Of a stretch of DNA of 64,000 nucleotides, positions 49,362-58,446 are shown piece after piece. Both the position numbers and the translations under genes were made by a program. The notes below the pieces were generated by a model. The model was given only the letters and a program-made list of their open reading frames with translations, was not told where the DNA came from and ran no database searches. Source of the DNA: Amycolatopsis echigonensis (GTDB taxonomy: Bacteria > Actinomycetota > Actinomycetes > Mycobacteriales > Pseudonocardiaceae); the NCBI RefSeq assembly GCF_014174495.1, contig NZ_JACJHR010000049.1, positions 1 to 64,000 on the forward strand. The letters run 5' to 3'. Position 1 is the first letter of the stretch; each line of letters begins with the position of its first letter.

Positions 49362-50546
49362 GTGTCCCCAGCCCGCGCCGTCGCCGAATTCGCCCGCTTC
49401 CTCCGCACCGAAACCACCGGCGGACTGATCCTGCTCGCCGCCACCGCGGTCGCCCTGGTCTGGGCCAACTCGCCGCTCGCGCCGGCTTACGAGGCGCTCC
49501 GCGATTTCCGGCTCGGCCCGGAGTTCCTGCACCTCAACCTCACCCTTGGCGACTGGGCGAAGGACGGCCTGCTCGCGCTGTTCTTCTTCGTCGCCGGGCT
49601 CGAACTCAAACGCGAACTGGTGGTCGGCGAGCTGTCCCGGTGGCGGCAGGCGGTGCTGCCGGTGATCGCCGCGATCGGCGGCATGGTCGTGCCCGCGGTG
49701 CTCGCGCTCTCGATCGCCTGGGGAACTCCGGAGGTCGACAGCGCGTGGGCGATCCCGGTGGCCACGGACATCGCGTTCGCCCTCGGCGTGCTCGCGCTGA
49801 CCGCCTCGAACCTGCCCAGCAGCGCGCGGGTGTTCCTGCTTTCCCTTGCCGTGGTGGACGACCTGGGCGCGATTCTCGTCATCGCGATCCTCTTCACCAG
49901 CATTTTCAACCTGATCGCGGCGGCGGTCGCGGCGGTCGCGCTCGGGCTTTACGCCTTCCTGCAGCACAAACGCGTCCGCACGCCCTGGCTGTACGTGCCG
50001 CTCGCGCTGATCACCTGGGTCGCGGTGCACTCGGCGGGCATCCACGCGACGATCGCCGGCGTCGCGCTCGGGCTGCTTACTCGCGTCCGCGAGGACGAGG
50101 GCGAAGAAGAATCGCCCGCCGTCCGGCTCGAACACCGCCTTCAGCCGTGGTCAGCGGCGGTGGCGGTGCCGGTGTTCGCCTTGTTCGCCGCGGGGATTTC
50201 GGTGAACGGCGACGCGCTGTCGACGGTTTTCACCACCGCGCTGCCGCTGGCTGTCCTCATCGGACTGGTCGCCGGGAAGTTCGTCGGCATCTTCGGCGCG
50301 AGCCTGCTGGCGGTGAAGCTGCGCGTGGCGGAAAAGCCCAGCGGAATGAGCTGGCGAGACGTGGCGGCGCTGTCCGTGCTCGGCGGCGTCGGGTTCACCG
50401 TCAGCCTGCTGATCGCCGAACTCGCGCTGCCCGGCGAGGCGGCTGAAGTGGCCAAGGCGGCGGTCTTGATCGCGTCGGCGATCGCCTCGCTGACGGCGGC
50501 CGTGCTGCTCTTGCGGCGCAGCCGGGTACACGCGAAGGCGGCTTGA
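49362..50546 (+). CDS. nhaA: Na+/H+ antiporter NhaA
   Basis: 394 residues, 11-12 helices. The ion-binding Asp pair is in LSLAVVDDLGAILVI and the TM IV motif is IPVATDIAFALGVLAL. Others: LFFFVAGLELKREL and HATIAGVALGLL. Uses the proton gradient to expel Na+ at alkaline pH. GTG at 49362 has AGAAGGAG; a TAAACT hexamer near 49293 may be the -10 element. Confidence 0.95.
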   Translation: MSPARAVAEFARFLRTETTGGLILLAATAVALVWANSPLAPAYEALRDFRLGPEFLHLNLTLGDWAKDGLLALFFFVAGLELKRELVVGELSRWRQAVLPVIAAIGGMVVPAVLALSIAWGTPEVDSAWAIPVATDIAFALGVLALTASNLPSSARVFLLSLAVVDDLGAILVIAILFTSIFNLIAAAVAAVALGLYAFLQHKRVRTPWLYVPLALITWVAVHSAGIHATIAGVALGLLTRVREDEGEEESPAVRLEHRLQPWSAAVAVPVFALFAAGISVNGDALSTVFTTALPLAVLIGLVAGKFVGIFGASLLAVKLRVAEKPSGMSWRDVAALSVLGGVGFTVSLLIAELALPGEAAEVAKAAVLIASAIASLTAAVLLLRRSRVHAKAA

Positions 50547-50605
50547 TCCCGACACTCCCGCCGGTCCGTCGCGCCCGGGGAACGGCCACGTGGCACGATG
50601 ACCCG

Positions 50606-51103
50606 GTGAGCAGCCCCAAACACGAGCGCACCAGCCCCGACGGCGTGGGGGCCGTGCCGTACCTGCCCCTGTCCAGCGACGAGGAAGCCGCGGCGAGCGA
50701 GCAGTCCATCGGCAAGCTCGTCGGCGACGCCACCCAGCACCTGTCGACGCTGGTCCGCGCCGAAATCGAGCTGGCGAAAGCCGAGCTGGCGCAGGAAGCG
50801 AAGAAGGCGCTCAAGGGGACGGTCTTCTTCCTGATCGCCCTCACCGTCTTTCTGTACAGCACCTTCTTCCTGTTCCTGCTGATCGCCGAGGGTCTGTCGG
50901 ACTGGTGGGGCATCCGCTGGCCCGCGTTCGCGACGGTGTTCGGCCTGATGCTGATCACCGTGGGCGCGACCGCGTTCCTCGGCTGGCGCAAGGTGAAGAA
51001 GCTGCGCGCGCCGGAACGCACCATCAGCAGCGTCAAGGAGACGGCTGAGGCGTTCAAGCGCAAGCCCGCCGAAGACGACGACCTGCCCTCGAAGCAGGGC
51101 TGA
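50606..51103 (+). CDS. Phage holin family (superfamily III) / DUF1469 membrane protein
   Basis: 165 residues. An amphipathic helical N-terminal half (LVRAEIELAKAELAQEAKKA) is followed by two transmembrane helices (FFLIALTVFLYSTFFLFLLI and TVFGLMLITVGATAFLGW) and a charged tail. Despite the family name it is a chromosomal housekeeping membrane protein (Rv3669 position), not evidence of a prophage. GTG at 50606. The hydrolase gene begins 17 bases after its stop. Confidence 0.85.
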   Translation: MSSPKHERTSPDGVGAVPYLPLSSDEEAAASEQSIGKLVGDATQHLSTLVRAEIELAKAELAQEAKKALKGTVFFLIALTVFLYSTFFLFLLIAEGLSDWWGIRWPAFATVFGLMLITVGATAFLGWRKVKKLRAPERTISSVKETAEAFKRKPAEDDDLPSKQG

Positions 51104-51119
51104 CGCCAGCCCTCGCGCG

Positions 51120-52040
51120 GTGGTGGAGCTGACGCCGGACCCGTCGAGCGTGCGGGTCGACGGGCCGTGGACGCATCGCGACGTCTCGGCCAACGGCATC
51201 CGCCTGCACGTCGCCGAATGCGGCGAGGGACCGTTAGTGCTGCTCCTGCACGGGTTCGCCGGGTTCTGGTGGACCTGGCGGCACCAGCTGCCCGCACTGG
51301 CCGACGCCGGTTTCCGCGCGGTGGCGGTAGATCTGCGCGGCTACGGCGACTCGGACAAACCCCCGCGCGGCTACGACGCGTGGACGCTGGCGGGCGACGT
51401 CGGCGGCCTGATCAAGGCACTGGGCGCCCGCCGGGCACATCTGGTCGGACACGCGTGGGGCGGCATGCTCGCCTGGACTGTCGCCGCGCTGCACCCCCGC
51501 CTCGTGTCATCGGTGACCGCGATCGGCGCCGCACACCCGCTCGCGTTCAAGTCCGCCGTGAAGCGCGCGAGCAGCCAGATCCGCGCCGTCGGTCACCTTT
51601 TCCGCTTCCAGGTGCCGATGGCCCCGGAGAAATGGCTGGTCCGCGACAACGCGGCGGCAGTGGAAGAACTGTTCTCCAAATGGTCCGGCGAGTCCTGGCG
51701 GTCCTCTTCGGACTTCACCGAGACGATGCCGCCGTTCCGCCAAGCGATGCTGGTCCCCGGCGTCGCACACTCCGCACTGGAGTACTACCGCTGGGCCTTC
51801 CGCGCACAATTCCGCGGCGAAGGCAGGCGCTTCACCGACGCCGTCAACGGCCGCGTCACCGCCCCGGTACTCCAACTGCACGGCGCGGACGACACCTGCA
51901 TCCTCCCGGAAACCGCACTGGCGTCAGTGCACTGGGCAGACCCGCACCGCGAACCCCGCATCTGGCCCGGCATCGGCCACTTCCCCCACCTGGAAGACCC
52001 AGACCGAGTAACAAAGTCCGTTGTGGACTTCGTTCGCTAA
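51120..52040 (+). CDS. Alpha/beta hydrolase, EphE-like, nucleophile replaced by Ala
   Basis: 306 residues. Epoxide-hydrolase-like fold: oxyanion HGFAGFWWTWR, DLRGYGDSDKP, cap domain, acid in LHGADDTC and general base His in GIGHFPHLED. The nucleophile elbow, GHDWGG in epoxide hydrolases, reads GHAWGG, so the nucleophile Asp (or Ser) is absent and classical hydrolysis should fail. Position matches Rv3670 (ephE). Start GTG at 51120 or 51123. Confidence 0.83.
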   Translation: MVELTPDPSSVRVDGPWTHRDVSANGIRLHVAECGEGPLVLLLHGFAGFWWTWRHQLPALADAGFRAVAVDLRGYGDSDKPPRGYDAWTLAGDVGGLIKALGARRAHLVGHAWGGMLAWTVAALHPRLVSSVTAIGAAHPLAFKSAVKRASSQIRAVGHLFRFQVPMAPEKWLVRDNAAAVEELFSKWSGESWRSSSDFTETMPPFRQAMLVPGVAHSALEYYRWAFRAQFRGEGRRFTDAVNGRVTAPVLQLHGADDTCILPETALASVHWADPHREPRIWPGIGHFPHLEDPDRVTKSVVDFVR

Positions 52041-52113
52041 CCCGCACCGCACCGACGCACCCAACAGTCGGTGCACCCACACCACCCCCGCACCCCGATA
52101 CGAAGCCTCCCTG

Positions 52114-52170
52114 CGGTCTGGGGGTGCTTGTCAAGGCATCTTTCCCGCCTTGACAAGCACCCCCAGACCG
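52114..52170. terminator. Bidirectional 24-bp hairpin terminator
   Basis: Perfect 24-base inverted repeat (52114-52137 with 52147-52170) with a 9-base loop, between the convergent EphE-like and marP genes. Confidence 0.92.
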
Positions 52171-52265
52171 TCAGCACACTCGGGCTTCGGGGTGCCCCCC
52201 AACGAGGACAAGGCGCAATGTCGCCGCCAGGCGACGAGCCGTCCGACAAACCGCCAGACGAGCCG

Positions 52266-53450
52266 TCAACTGGCACAAGCCCCAGTCCCGACCCGATCAG
52301 TCTGCGACGGAGCAGCGTCAACCTCAGCCCGCACCTGATCCGCCGTCAACGTGAACCCGGTATCCGGATCCTCCACCGCAGCCCCGAACACCACCCCGAT
52401 GACATCCCCGTCAGGCGTGATCATCGGCCCGCCAGAGTTCCCGCTCCGCACCGTCCCCCGAACGGTGAACACGTCCCGCTGCACAGTATTGGCGTCGTAA
52501 ATATCCGGCCCGCGCAAATTGATCCGCGTCCGAACCCGCGCCGGAGTAGCCGTATACGGCCCATCCAACGGATACCCCAGCACCACCGCGTTGTCCCCGG
52601 CCTTCGCAGCCTGCGGAGCAAACGGCAACACCGGCGCCCGCAATCCAGGAACCGCCAGCACGGCGATATCGACCTCCGGGTTGAAATACACCACCCGAGC
52701 CCGGTAATCCCCCGAAGTCGACTCGATGCCGACCTCGTCAGTCCCCGCGACCACGTGCGCGTTCGTCATCACCCGCTGCGGCGCGATCACGAAACCGCTG
52801 CCCTCGAGCGACCGAGAACAAGAAGGCGCGTTCCCCCGAATCTTCACCACGCTGGGATGCACCCGCTTGGCCACCGCGGACACATTGAGCGAAGTATCCG
52901 GCGGCGGCGTATCCGCCGAAGGTGCCTTCTCAAACGGCGACAACGCCGAAGGAAACCCGGACGCGTCAAGCAGTTTCCGCAAATCGCTGGGAAGCCCCTG
53001 CGCCTCAGCAGGCATCAGGTCGTTGACCTCGCCGAGCACCACCGAGGAATTGATCGACTTCGCCAGCCCCGGAATCGCCGACACCGTCGTCAGCGGATTC
53101 GCGACCAGCCACGCGACCACGAACACCGCGGCCGCCTGCACGATCGCGCCGAGCGTTTTGTCGATGCCGGAAAGCTTGTCCGGTTTGATCTTCTGCCGCA
53201 GCTTCCGCCCGATCCACACGCCGAGCGTCTCGCCGAGCACGATCAGGAACACGACCACCGCAAACGCGAAAGCGACCTTCGCGACCGGACTTTGGAAGAA
53301 GCTGATCACGAACGGAGCCAGCTTCACCCCTGCCACCGCGCCCAGCGCGACGCCCACGAGCGCGGGCAACGCAACGATCACACCCTGGAACGCGCCGGAA
53401 ACCGCTGCCATGACCGCGAGCAGCAGGACGACGACATCGACCCAGTTCAC
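52266..53450 (-). CDS. marP: Membrane serine protease MarP
   Basis: 394 residues. CvpA-like four-helix membrane domain (1-120) and a periplasmic chymotrypsin-like domain. Triad: His232 (TNAHVVAG), Asp261 (VDIAVLAV), Ser339 (SGNSGGP). Cys201 and Cys392 match the disulfide that controls mycobacterial MarP. MarP (Rv3671c) maintains pH homeostasis under acid and activates a peptidoglycan hydrolase. GTG at 53450; the Nudix gene stop lies 7 bases upstream, within the nth-tlpA-Nudix-marP operon. Confidence 0.95.
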   Translation of the reverse strand: MNWVDVVVLLLAVMAAVSGAFQGVIVALPALVGVALGAVAGVKLAPFVISFFQSPVAKVAFAFAVVVFLIVLGETLGVWIGRKLRQKIKPDKLSGIDKTLGAIVQAAAVFVVAWLVANPLTTVSAIPGLAKSINSSVVLGEVNDLMPAEAQGLPSDLRKLLDASGFPSALSPFEKAPSADTPPPDTSLNVSAVAKRVHPSVVKIRGNAPSCSRSLEGSGFVIAPQRVMTNAHVVAGTDEVGIESTSGDYRARVVYFNPEVDIAVLAVPGLRAPVLPFAPQAAKAGDNAVVLGYPLDGPYTATPARVRTRINLRGPDIYDANTVQRDVFTVRGTVRSGNSGGPMITPDGDVIGVVFGAAVEDPDTGFTLTADQVRAEVDAAPSQTDRVGTGACAS

Positions 53451-53457
53451 CGCGCCG

Positions 53458-54171
53458 TCACTCCTCGATAGTGCCGTCCCGGGCCGCCATCCGGCCCTGA
53501 TGTTCGGCCCACGCTACGTCAAGCTCGCGCACATCGCCGGTGTCCCACTCCCGTTCCCAGCCGCCGAGCGAAAGCAGCACGGACAGCAGACCGGCGGTGA
53601 AACCCCATACGAACAGGCCGTCGACGGGGAAGGCCGGTCCCCGCCACGACGCGTCGCCGCGGCGCACGGTGAACCGGTTGGCCGGGTCGGCGAGGTCGGC
53701 CAGCGAAACCCGCGCGACCGCCGCCGTCTCGGCCGGATCGACCGCGCGCACCGGCGACGGAGTGTGCCAATGCGCCAGCACCGGCGTGACCGCGAACCGC
53801 GACACCGGCACGAACAGCTCCGGCAGCACCGCGACCGGCAGGATCCCCGACGGGTCGACGCCGGTCTCCTCCTCGGCCTCGCGCAGCGCCGTGCCGACCG
53901 GACCGTCGTCGCCGTCCTCCGCGCCGCCGCCGGGGAACGAAACCTGCCCGGCGTGCGAGCCGAGCGTGTCCGCCCGCCGCTGCAGCAGGACGTCCGGGCC
54001 GCGGTCCGGCCGTTCGCCGAACAGGATGAGCACCGCGGCGGCGCGGGTGAGCAGGTCGTCCGGCGGGCTGAACCGGGTGAACGTGCGACTGTCGACCTCA
54101 CCGGACACCTTCACCAGCGGCCGCAGCCATTCCGGCACGGCTTCGGGTTCGACGAGCGGTCCCGTGGTCAT
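53458..54171 (-). CDS. Nudix hydrolase (CoA-pyrophosphatase type)
   Basis: 237 residues. Nudix box GGGAEDGDDGPVGTALREAE, then EETG, preceded by RADTLGSHAGQVSFPGG, the pattern of CoA pyrophosphatases (NUDT7/8-like). Substrate by family only. ATG at 54171 overlaps the stop of the TlpA-like gene (ATGA). Rv3672c position. Confidence 0.9.
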   Translation of the reverse strand: MTTGPLVEPEAVPEWLRPLVKVSGEVDSRTFTRFSPPDDLLTRAAAVLILFGERPDRGPDVLLQRRADTLGSHAGQVSFPGGGAEDGDDGPVGTALREAEEETGVDPSGILPVAVLPELFVPVSRFAVTPVLAHWHTPSPVRAVDPAETAAVARVSLADLADPANRFTVRRGDASWRGPAFPVDGLFVWGFTAGLLSVLLSLGGWEREWDTGDVRELDVAWAEHQGRMAARDGTIEE

Positions 54172-54770
54172 GAGTAGTCCTTCACAGCAGCGCGCACCTG
54201 GTCAGTGTTGTCGAACAACCGCGGGTTCGCGATGAACCGGACCTGGCCGTCCGCGGTGACCAGGTACGACGCGGGCAACGACGAGGGCGCCTTGAGCGCG
54301 GTGCGGATGGGACCGGTCTGGCCGTCGCCGTCGTACAGCGACGGCAGGTGCACGCCGAGCCGCTCGAACAAGCCCAGCCCGTCCGCGGCCGGGCTCGCGA
54401 CCTGCACGCCCACCACGCGCACCGCGCCCGGCTCGGCGGCGTACCGCTGCAGCACCGGCAATTCGGTGCGGCATGGCTGGCACCACGACGCCCAGACGTT
54501 GACCAGCACCGGACCGCCGCCGAGGACCTTGCCGACGTCCACCCGGGACCCGTCGCCGAGACAGTCCGCCTCGATCCCGGACAGCTGGCCGACCTCCTTC
54601 GCCGCCGGGGGCGGGCAAGCCTGGAGCTTCGCCGACGCGCGCGCGGCGGCGAGGTCGCCGGACGCGGGCGGCGCGGAGGTCGCGTCGCCGCCGCGCAGCG
54701 TCAGGACCGCGACCAACGCGGCCACCGCCAGCACCGCGGCCCCGAGCGCCCATTTGGTGACGGCAGTCAC
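54168..54770 (-). CDS. TlpA-like membrane-anchored thioredoxin-fold protein
   Basis: 200 residues. N-terminal signal anchor ([18 protein letters not shown]), then a TlpA/ResA domain with redox pair Cys97-Cys100 in [18 protein letters not shown]. It acts outside the membrane on disulfides; next to marP, whose protease domain has a regulatory disulfide, MarP is a possible partner (inference). GTG at 54770 overlaps the nth stop (GTGA). Rv3673c position. Confidence 0.9.
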   Translation of the reverse strand: MTAVTKWALGAAVLAVAALVAVLTLRGGDATSAPPASGDLAAARASAKLQACPPPAAKEVGQLSGIEADCLGDGSRVDVGKVLGGGPVLVNVWASWCQPCRTELPVLQRYAAEPGAVRVVGVQVASPAADGLGLFERLGVHLPSLYDGDGQTGPIRTALKAPSSLPASYLVTADGQVRFIANPRLFDNTDQVRAAVKDYS

Positions 54771-55528
54771 CCTCGCGCCGCCAGCTCGAGGATGTGGTCC
54801 TTCTCCGGCCCCTTGACCAGCTTCGCGGCCACTTCGAACTCCGTGGGCCCGGTGCCGAACGACGGGCAGTCCTTGCGCAGCGGACACGCGCCGCAGGCCG
54901 GTTTCCGTGCGTGGCACACGCGGCGGCCGTGGAAAATCACGCGGTGGGACAGCGACGTCCACTCTTTCCGCGGGATCAGCTCGCCGACCGCGTGCTCGAC
55001 CTTGACCGGGTCCTCTTCCGCGGTCCAACCCCAGCGCCGCACGAGGCGGCCGAAGTGAGTGTCCACTGTGATTCCCGGCACGTCGAAAGCGTTGCCGAGC
55101 ACGACATTCGCCGTCTTGCGGCCGACGCCGGGCAGCGTGACGAGGTCATCCAGTTTCTTCGGCACCTCGCCGCCGTAACGCTCCACGAGCGCCGCGCCAA
55201 GACCCATCAGCGCGTTCGCCTTGGCCCGGAAAAATCCGGTCGTGCGCAGGTACTCCTCGAGTTCGGCGCGGTCGGCCCCGGCGTAATCGGCGGCGGTGCG
55301 GTACTTCGCGAACAACGCGGGCGTGACGAGGTTCACCCGCACGTCCGTGGTCTGCGCCGACAACACCACCGCGACCAGCAGTTCCAGCGGATTCGTGAAG
55401 TCCAGCTCGGCCTTCGCGTCCGGGTAGATCTCGTCGAGGCAACGTTTCATCCGCCGGGCGCGTCTCACGAGGGCGAGCCGGCTTTCTTCGCGGTCCGCGC
55501 GGGGCCCGTTCGGGACAACAGGGGGCAC
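54767..55528 (-). CDS. nth: Endonuclease III
   Basis: 253 residues. Base-excision repair glycosylase/AP lyase for oxidised pyrimidines. Helix-hairpin-helix [12 protein letters not shown] with catalytic Lys138, catalytic Asp156 in TVDTHFGRL, and the [4Fe-4S] cluster C205-x6-C212-x2-C215-x5-C221. GTG at 55528; first gene of the operon with the TlpA-like, Nudix and marP genes. Confidence 0.95.
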   Translation of the reverse strand: MPPVVPNGPRADREESRLALVRRARRMKRCLDEIYPDAKAELDFTNPLELLVAVVLSAQTTDVRVNLVTPALFAKYRTAADYAGADRAELEEYLRTTGFFRAKANALMGLGAALVERYGGEVPKKLDDLVTLPGVGRKTANVVLGNAFDVPGITVDTHFGRLVRRWGWTAEEDPVKVEHAVGELIPRKEWTSLSHRVIFHGRRVCHARKPACGACPLRKDCPSFGTGPTEFEVAAKLVKGPEKDHILELAARG

Positions 55529-55649
55529 CCCGATAGCCTACGGGCGAGTCGGACGAGCCGGTCGGGAGCATCCGCCGGTGGACGGCCGAGCCGCCAGAGC
55601 ACCACCTCTGCGGGCCGCGCGTCCGCCCTGAGCGAGGATCTGGAGATCC

Positions 55650-55691
55650 ATGACCGAGTGCGTCACCGACAACAGCGGAGCCGTGGCATGA
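55650..55691 (+). CDS. Possible 13-codon upstream ORF
   Basis: ATG at 55650 follows GGAG at 6 bases and encodes MTECVTDNSGAVA. Its TGA overlaps the ATG of the next gene (ATGA), the arrangement of a translationally coupled leader peptide. The next gene has only a weak ribosome-binding site of its own. Confidence 0.35.
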   Translation: MTECVTDNSGAVA

Positions 55692-55939
55692 CCGTGTGGT
55701 TCGTGATCTTGGTCCCGCTGGTGATCATGTTCTTCGCGTTGTTCATGGAGCGGGTCGAGAGCCGGCTCAAGCACGTAGCGGTGCAGGAGAACGAGGTCGA
55801 GGAGTTCCTGGAGCAGGCCCAGCCCAACGAGGTCAGGGCGCTGTACGGGCACGGGATCGGCCGCGCGCTCGAGCTGTTCCGGCTCCGCAGGCTCGGCGGA
55901 CGGGCAGCCAGGCTACGCGCGCGCAAGGTGCGGAGTTAG
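55688..55939 (+). CDS. Small membrane protein (Rv3675 position)
   Basis: 83 residues. One N-terminal transmembrane helix (VWFVILVPLVIMFFALFM) is followed by a charged, helical cytoplasmic part and an Arg-rich end (RLRRLGGRAARLRARKVRS). Function unknown. It lies between nth and crp, where mycobacteria have a small membrane protein. Confidence 0.72.
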   Translation: MTVWFVILVPLVIMFFALFMERVESRLKHVAVQENEVEEFLEQAQPNEVRALYGHGIGRALELFRLRRLGGRAARLRARKVRS

Positions 55940-56099
55940 GCTGCTCAGTCGGACGTGATCGTTCCAGGCAGCCGCGCCGGGCGCGGCGAGCCGACGAGCG
56001 ATCCGCCCGACACGCCCTAGACTGACGCGAAAGTGATCGGCGACACTGCCCTTCGACCTGCGAAGGCAGTGATCGTTTCTCGACGAGGAGGCACCCGAG

Positions 56100-56774
56100 G
56101 TGGACGAAACCCTGGCCCGTGCGGGCATTTTCCAGGGTGTGGAGCCGGCAGCGGCGGAGGCGCTGGCCCAGACCTTGGAATCCGTGGAGTTCCCCCGCGG
56201 CCATGTCATCTTCAACGAGGGCGAGCCGGGCGACCGGCTGTACATCATCCAGTCCGGCAAGGTGAAGATCGGCCGCAAGTCCCCGGACGGCCGCGAGAAC
56301 CTGCTCTGGATCGCCGGTCCGTCCGACATGTTCGGCGAACTGTCCATCTTCGACCCCGGCCCGCGCACGTCCGGCGCCACGACGGTCACCGAGGTCCGCG
56401 CGGTCACCATGGACCGCCCGGCGCTGCGGCAGTGGATCGCCACCCGCCCGGAGATCGCCGAGCAGCTGCTCCGCGTCGTCGCGCGCCGCCTGCGCCGCAC
56501 CAACAACATGGTCGCGGAACTGATCTTCACCGACGTCCCCGGCCGCGTGGCCCGTGCGCTGCTGCAGCTGGCGCAGCGCTTCGGCAGCCAGGAGGCGGGC
56601 CTGCTGCGGGTCACGCACGACCTGACGCAGGAAGAGATCGCCCAGTACGTCGGCGCGTCCCGCGAGACCGTCAACAAGGCACTGGCCGACTTCGCCCACC
56701 GCGGCTGGCTGCGGCTCGAGGGCAAGAGCGTGCTGATCCTCGACCCGGAGCGGCTCGCTCGCCGCGCCCGCTGA
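56100..56774 (+). CDS. crp: CRP/FNR-family global regulator
   Basis: 224 residues. cAMP-binding domain ([40 protein letters not shown]) and C-terminal helix-turn-helix ([20 protein letters not shown]). Ortholog by position of Rv3676 and GlxR. GTG at 56100 has GAGGAGG. A TAGACT -10-like hexamer (56018-56023) is followed by an imperfect palindrome AGTGATCGGCGACACT (56032-56047) that may be an autoregulatory site, though the match to TGTGA-N6-TCACA is weak. Confidence 0.94.
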   Translation: MDETLARAGIFQGVEPAAAEALAQTLESVEFPRGHVIFNEGEPGDRLYIIQSGKVKIGRKSPDGRENLLWIAGPSDMFGELSIFDPGPRTSGATTVTEVRAVTMDRPALRQWIATRPEIAEQLLRVVARRLRRTNNMVAELIFTDVPGRVARALLQLAQRFGSQEAGLLRVTHDLTQEEIAQYVGASRETVNKALADFAHRGWLRLEGKSVLILDPERLARRAR

Positions 56775-56811
56775 TCTTCCCCCGAGTGGGTTAATCCGCG
56801 CGGGTTTTTCG

Positions 56812-56841
56812 AAGGCCACCTCCTACTGGGGGTGGCCTTCG
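56812..56841 (+). terminator. crp terminator
   Basis: 13-base stem (56812-56824 with 56829-56841) with a TACT loop, 37 bases past the crp stop. Confidence 0.75.
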
Positions 56842-56935
56842 TGCGTGCGGACCGGACCGTCCCCCACAAGAGCGGCATTCCCCTCGCCGCCCCGTGTCGT
56901 CACCGGTTGCGGCCCGCCGGCCAGGAAAATGACAA

Positions 56936-56973
56936 GGAGCCGGGCGCCACCCCCGACGTGGCGCACCGGCTCC
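56936..56973 (-). terminator. Minus-strand terminator-like hairpin
   Basis: GGAGCCGG..CCGGCTCC stem of about 15 pairs with one bulge; on the minus strand it is followed by TTGTCATTTTCC. It would end the glycosyltransferase transcript after a 220-base 3' leader, or an unannotated small RNA. Confidence 0.6.
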
Positions 56974-57193
56974 TCGCCTGCGCACGGATCATCCCCCGAC
57001 GACCCGCGCTCCCCGCCCTCCGGACCAGGCCCCGACCCATATGCCGGAGGGAGCTGGGTGCTGCAGTGCTGTCCAGCCTGAACGGCTGTCTTCCCACCAT
57101 CATGGCCACTACCCACGAATTCAAGGCCATTCACCCTCAAGGACGCTAGGACCGCGTCTTCGTTGCACGAGTTCACGAAGAATCCAGCTGGTG

Positions 57194-58354
57194 TTACCGA
57201 ATCGAGACCACGAGGTCGTGCAACCGGCCAACTACCGCCGCCGGGGCGGGCTGCTCGGCGATGCGGGCGGCGAAGGCCTCGGCGGAGTCCCGGTAAGCCC
57301 GGTCCGCGAGCACCGCCCGGACCGCGTCGAGGATTCCGTCGCCGGAGCCGACCGCGATTCCGGCTTCCGCCGCCTGGACCTGCGCGGCGACTTCGAAATG
57401 ATCAGTCGCCAACGGCAAAACCACCACCGGCACGCCGTGCGCGAGCGCGCCGAGGACGGTCGCCGAACCGCCATGACAGACCACCGCGTCGACGGCGGGC
57501 AGCAGGTGCGTCTGCGGCACGAACTGCTCGATCCGCATGTGGTCCGGCTGCTCGCCGAACCGGTCGACGTCACCGTCCTGACCGATCGTCGCTACGACGT
57601 TCACCGGTTCGTCGCGCAGCGCGGCCACCATTCCTTCCAGCACGCCGGGCCGCGCGTTGTGGGTCGTGCCGAGGGTGACGTAGACGGTTCGGTCATAGGG
57701 CAGCCCGTCGAGCACCGCCGGACGCGGGCCAGGCGTCGGCACTACGCCAGCGGGCTGGAGCGGCCAGCGCGTCGGGTACTCCCAGACGACGACGTCCGCC
57801 GGGCTTAGTCCCTCCGGCCAGAAGTCCAGGTACGGCACTGTGTCGCGCGGCGGCAACTCGTCGAGGCCGCGCTGGCGGACCAGGCCGTTAGCGACCTCCC
57901 AGGCCCGTTCCATCGTCGCGGCGGACTTCGGCGGGCCGATCGCGTGCATCGCGTACGGCACGCCGACCAGGCACGCAGCCATCACGGCCGCGCGTTCGGC
58001 GAGGTTGGAGACGACGAGATCCGGTTGCCACTCGCGGACGAAGCCGACCATGTCGTCGAGCCGCGAAGCCGCGCCGAGGCCGACCATGTACTCCGCGACC
58101 AGGTGAGAGAGCCGCTCGTCCGCAGTCATCCCGGCCATCTCCTCGCGGGCCCGCTGCCACCTCGAGGCCGCGGCGGCGGGATCGCTCGGCTGTCCCACCG
58201 ACACCGCTCGCAGACCGGTGTTTTCCACATACCGCAGGGCTTCCGGCCCGGTGACGAACGCGACGTCGTCCCCCGCGGCGCGTGCTGCCTGGGCGAGCGG
58301 CAGCATCGGCGCGAGATGGCTGTACCCGGCTCCGGAGGAGAACATCAGCCGCAT
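57194..58354 (-). CDS. GT1-family glycosyltransferase (macrolide/UGT type)
   Basis: 386 residues, GT-B fold. N-terminal SSGAGYSHLAPMLPLAQAAR, and donor-site HGGSATVLGALAHGVPVVVL, then PLATDHFEVA, as in EryCIII/OleD-like enzymes that glycosylate natural products or antibiotics. ATG at 58354; no ribosome-binding site is evident, and an upstream GTG at 58393 is possible. It is divergent from an MFS exporter through a shared palindrome. Confidence 0.85.
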   Translation of the reverse strand: MRLMFSSGAGYSHLAPMLPLAQAARAAGDDVAFVTGPEALRYVENTGLRAVSVGQPSDPAAAASRWQRAREEMAGMTADERLSHLVAEYMVGLGAASRLDDMVGFVREWQPDLVVSNLAERAAVMAACLVGVPYAMHAIGPPKSAATMERAWEVANGLVRQRGLDELPPRDTVPYLDFWPEGLSPADVVVWEYPTRWPLQPAGVVPTPGPRPAVLDGLPYDRTVYVTLGTTHNARPGVLEGMVAALRDEPVNVVATIGQDGDVDRFGEQPDHMRIEQFVPQTHLLPAVDAVVCHGGSATVLGALAHGVPVVVLPLATDHFEVAAQVQAAEAGIAVGSGDGILDAVRAVLADRAYRDSAEAFAARIAEQPAPAAVVGRLHDLVVSIR

Positions 58355-58410
58355 CGCGCGAGCGTACGCACTGACCCGATCGAGCGTGACCAAGATGACC
58401 GGAAAATAAC

Positions 58411-58426
58411 TGGTACCTCCGTACCA
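58411..58426. promoter_or_regulatory. Palindromic operator in the glycosyltransferase-MFS divergon
   Basis: TGGTAC-CTCC-GTACCA, perfect 6-bp arms, centred between the two start codons. The CATACT hexamer (58434-58439) just before the MFS GTG suggests a leaderless MFS transcript overlapping it. Confidence 0.55.
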
Positions 58427-58446
58427 ATTTCGCCATACTAGTACGC

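Larger units (their letters stand above)
56775..57193. other. Intergenic region between crp and the glycosyltransferase, with structured minus-strand segment
   Basis: 419 bases. It holds the crp terminator (56812-56841) and a strong hairpin for the minus strand (56936-56973). Short open frames on both strands lack ribosome-binding sites and family likeness. Confidence 0.5.

Noticed and set aside
50606-51103. Prophage remnant suggested by the holin family name
   Set aside because: The gene sits in a conserved housekeeping neighbourhood and no other phage genes are present.
57000-57190. Known riboswitch (c-di-AMP, cobalamin, TPP) in the crp-glycosyltransferase gap
   Set aside because: Checked by eye for the conserved core motifs of these classes on both strands; none matched.
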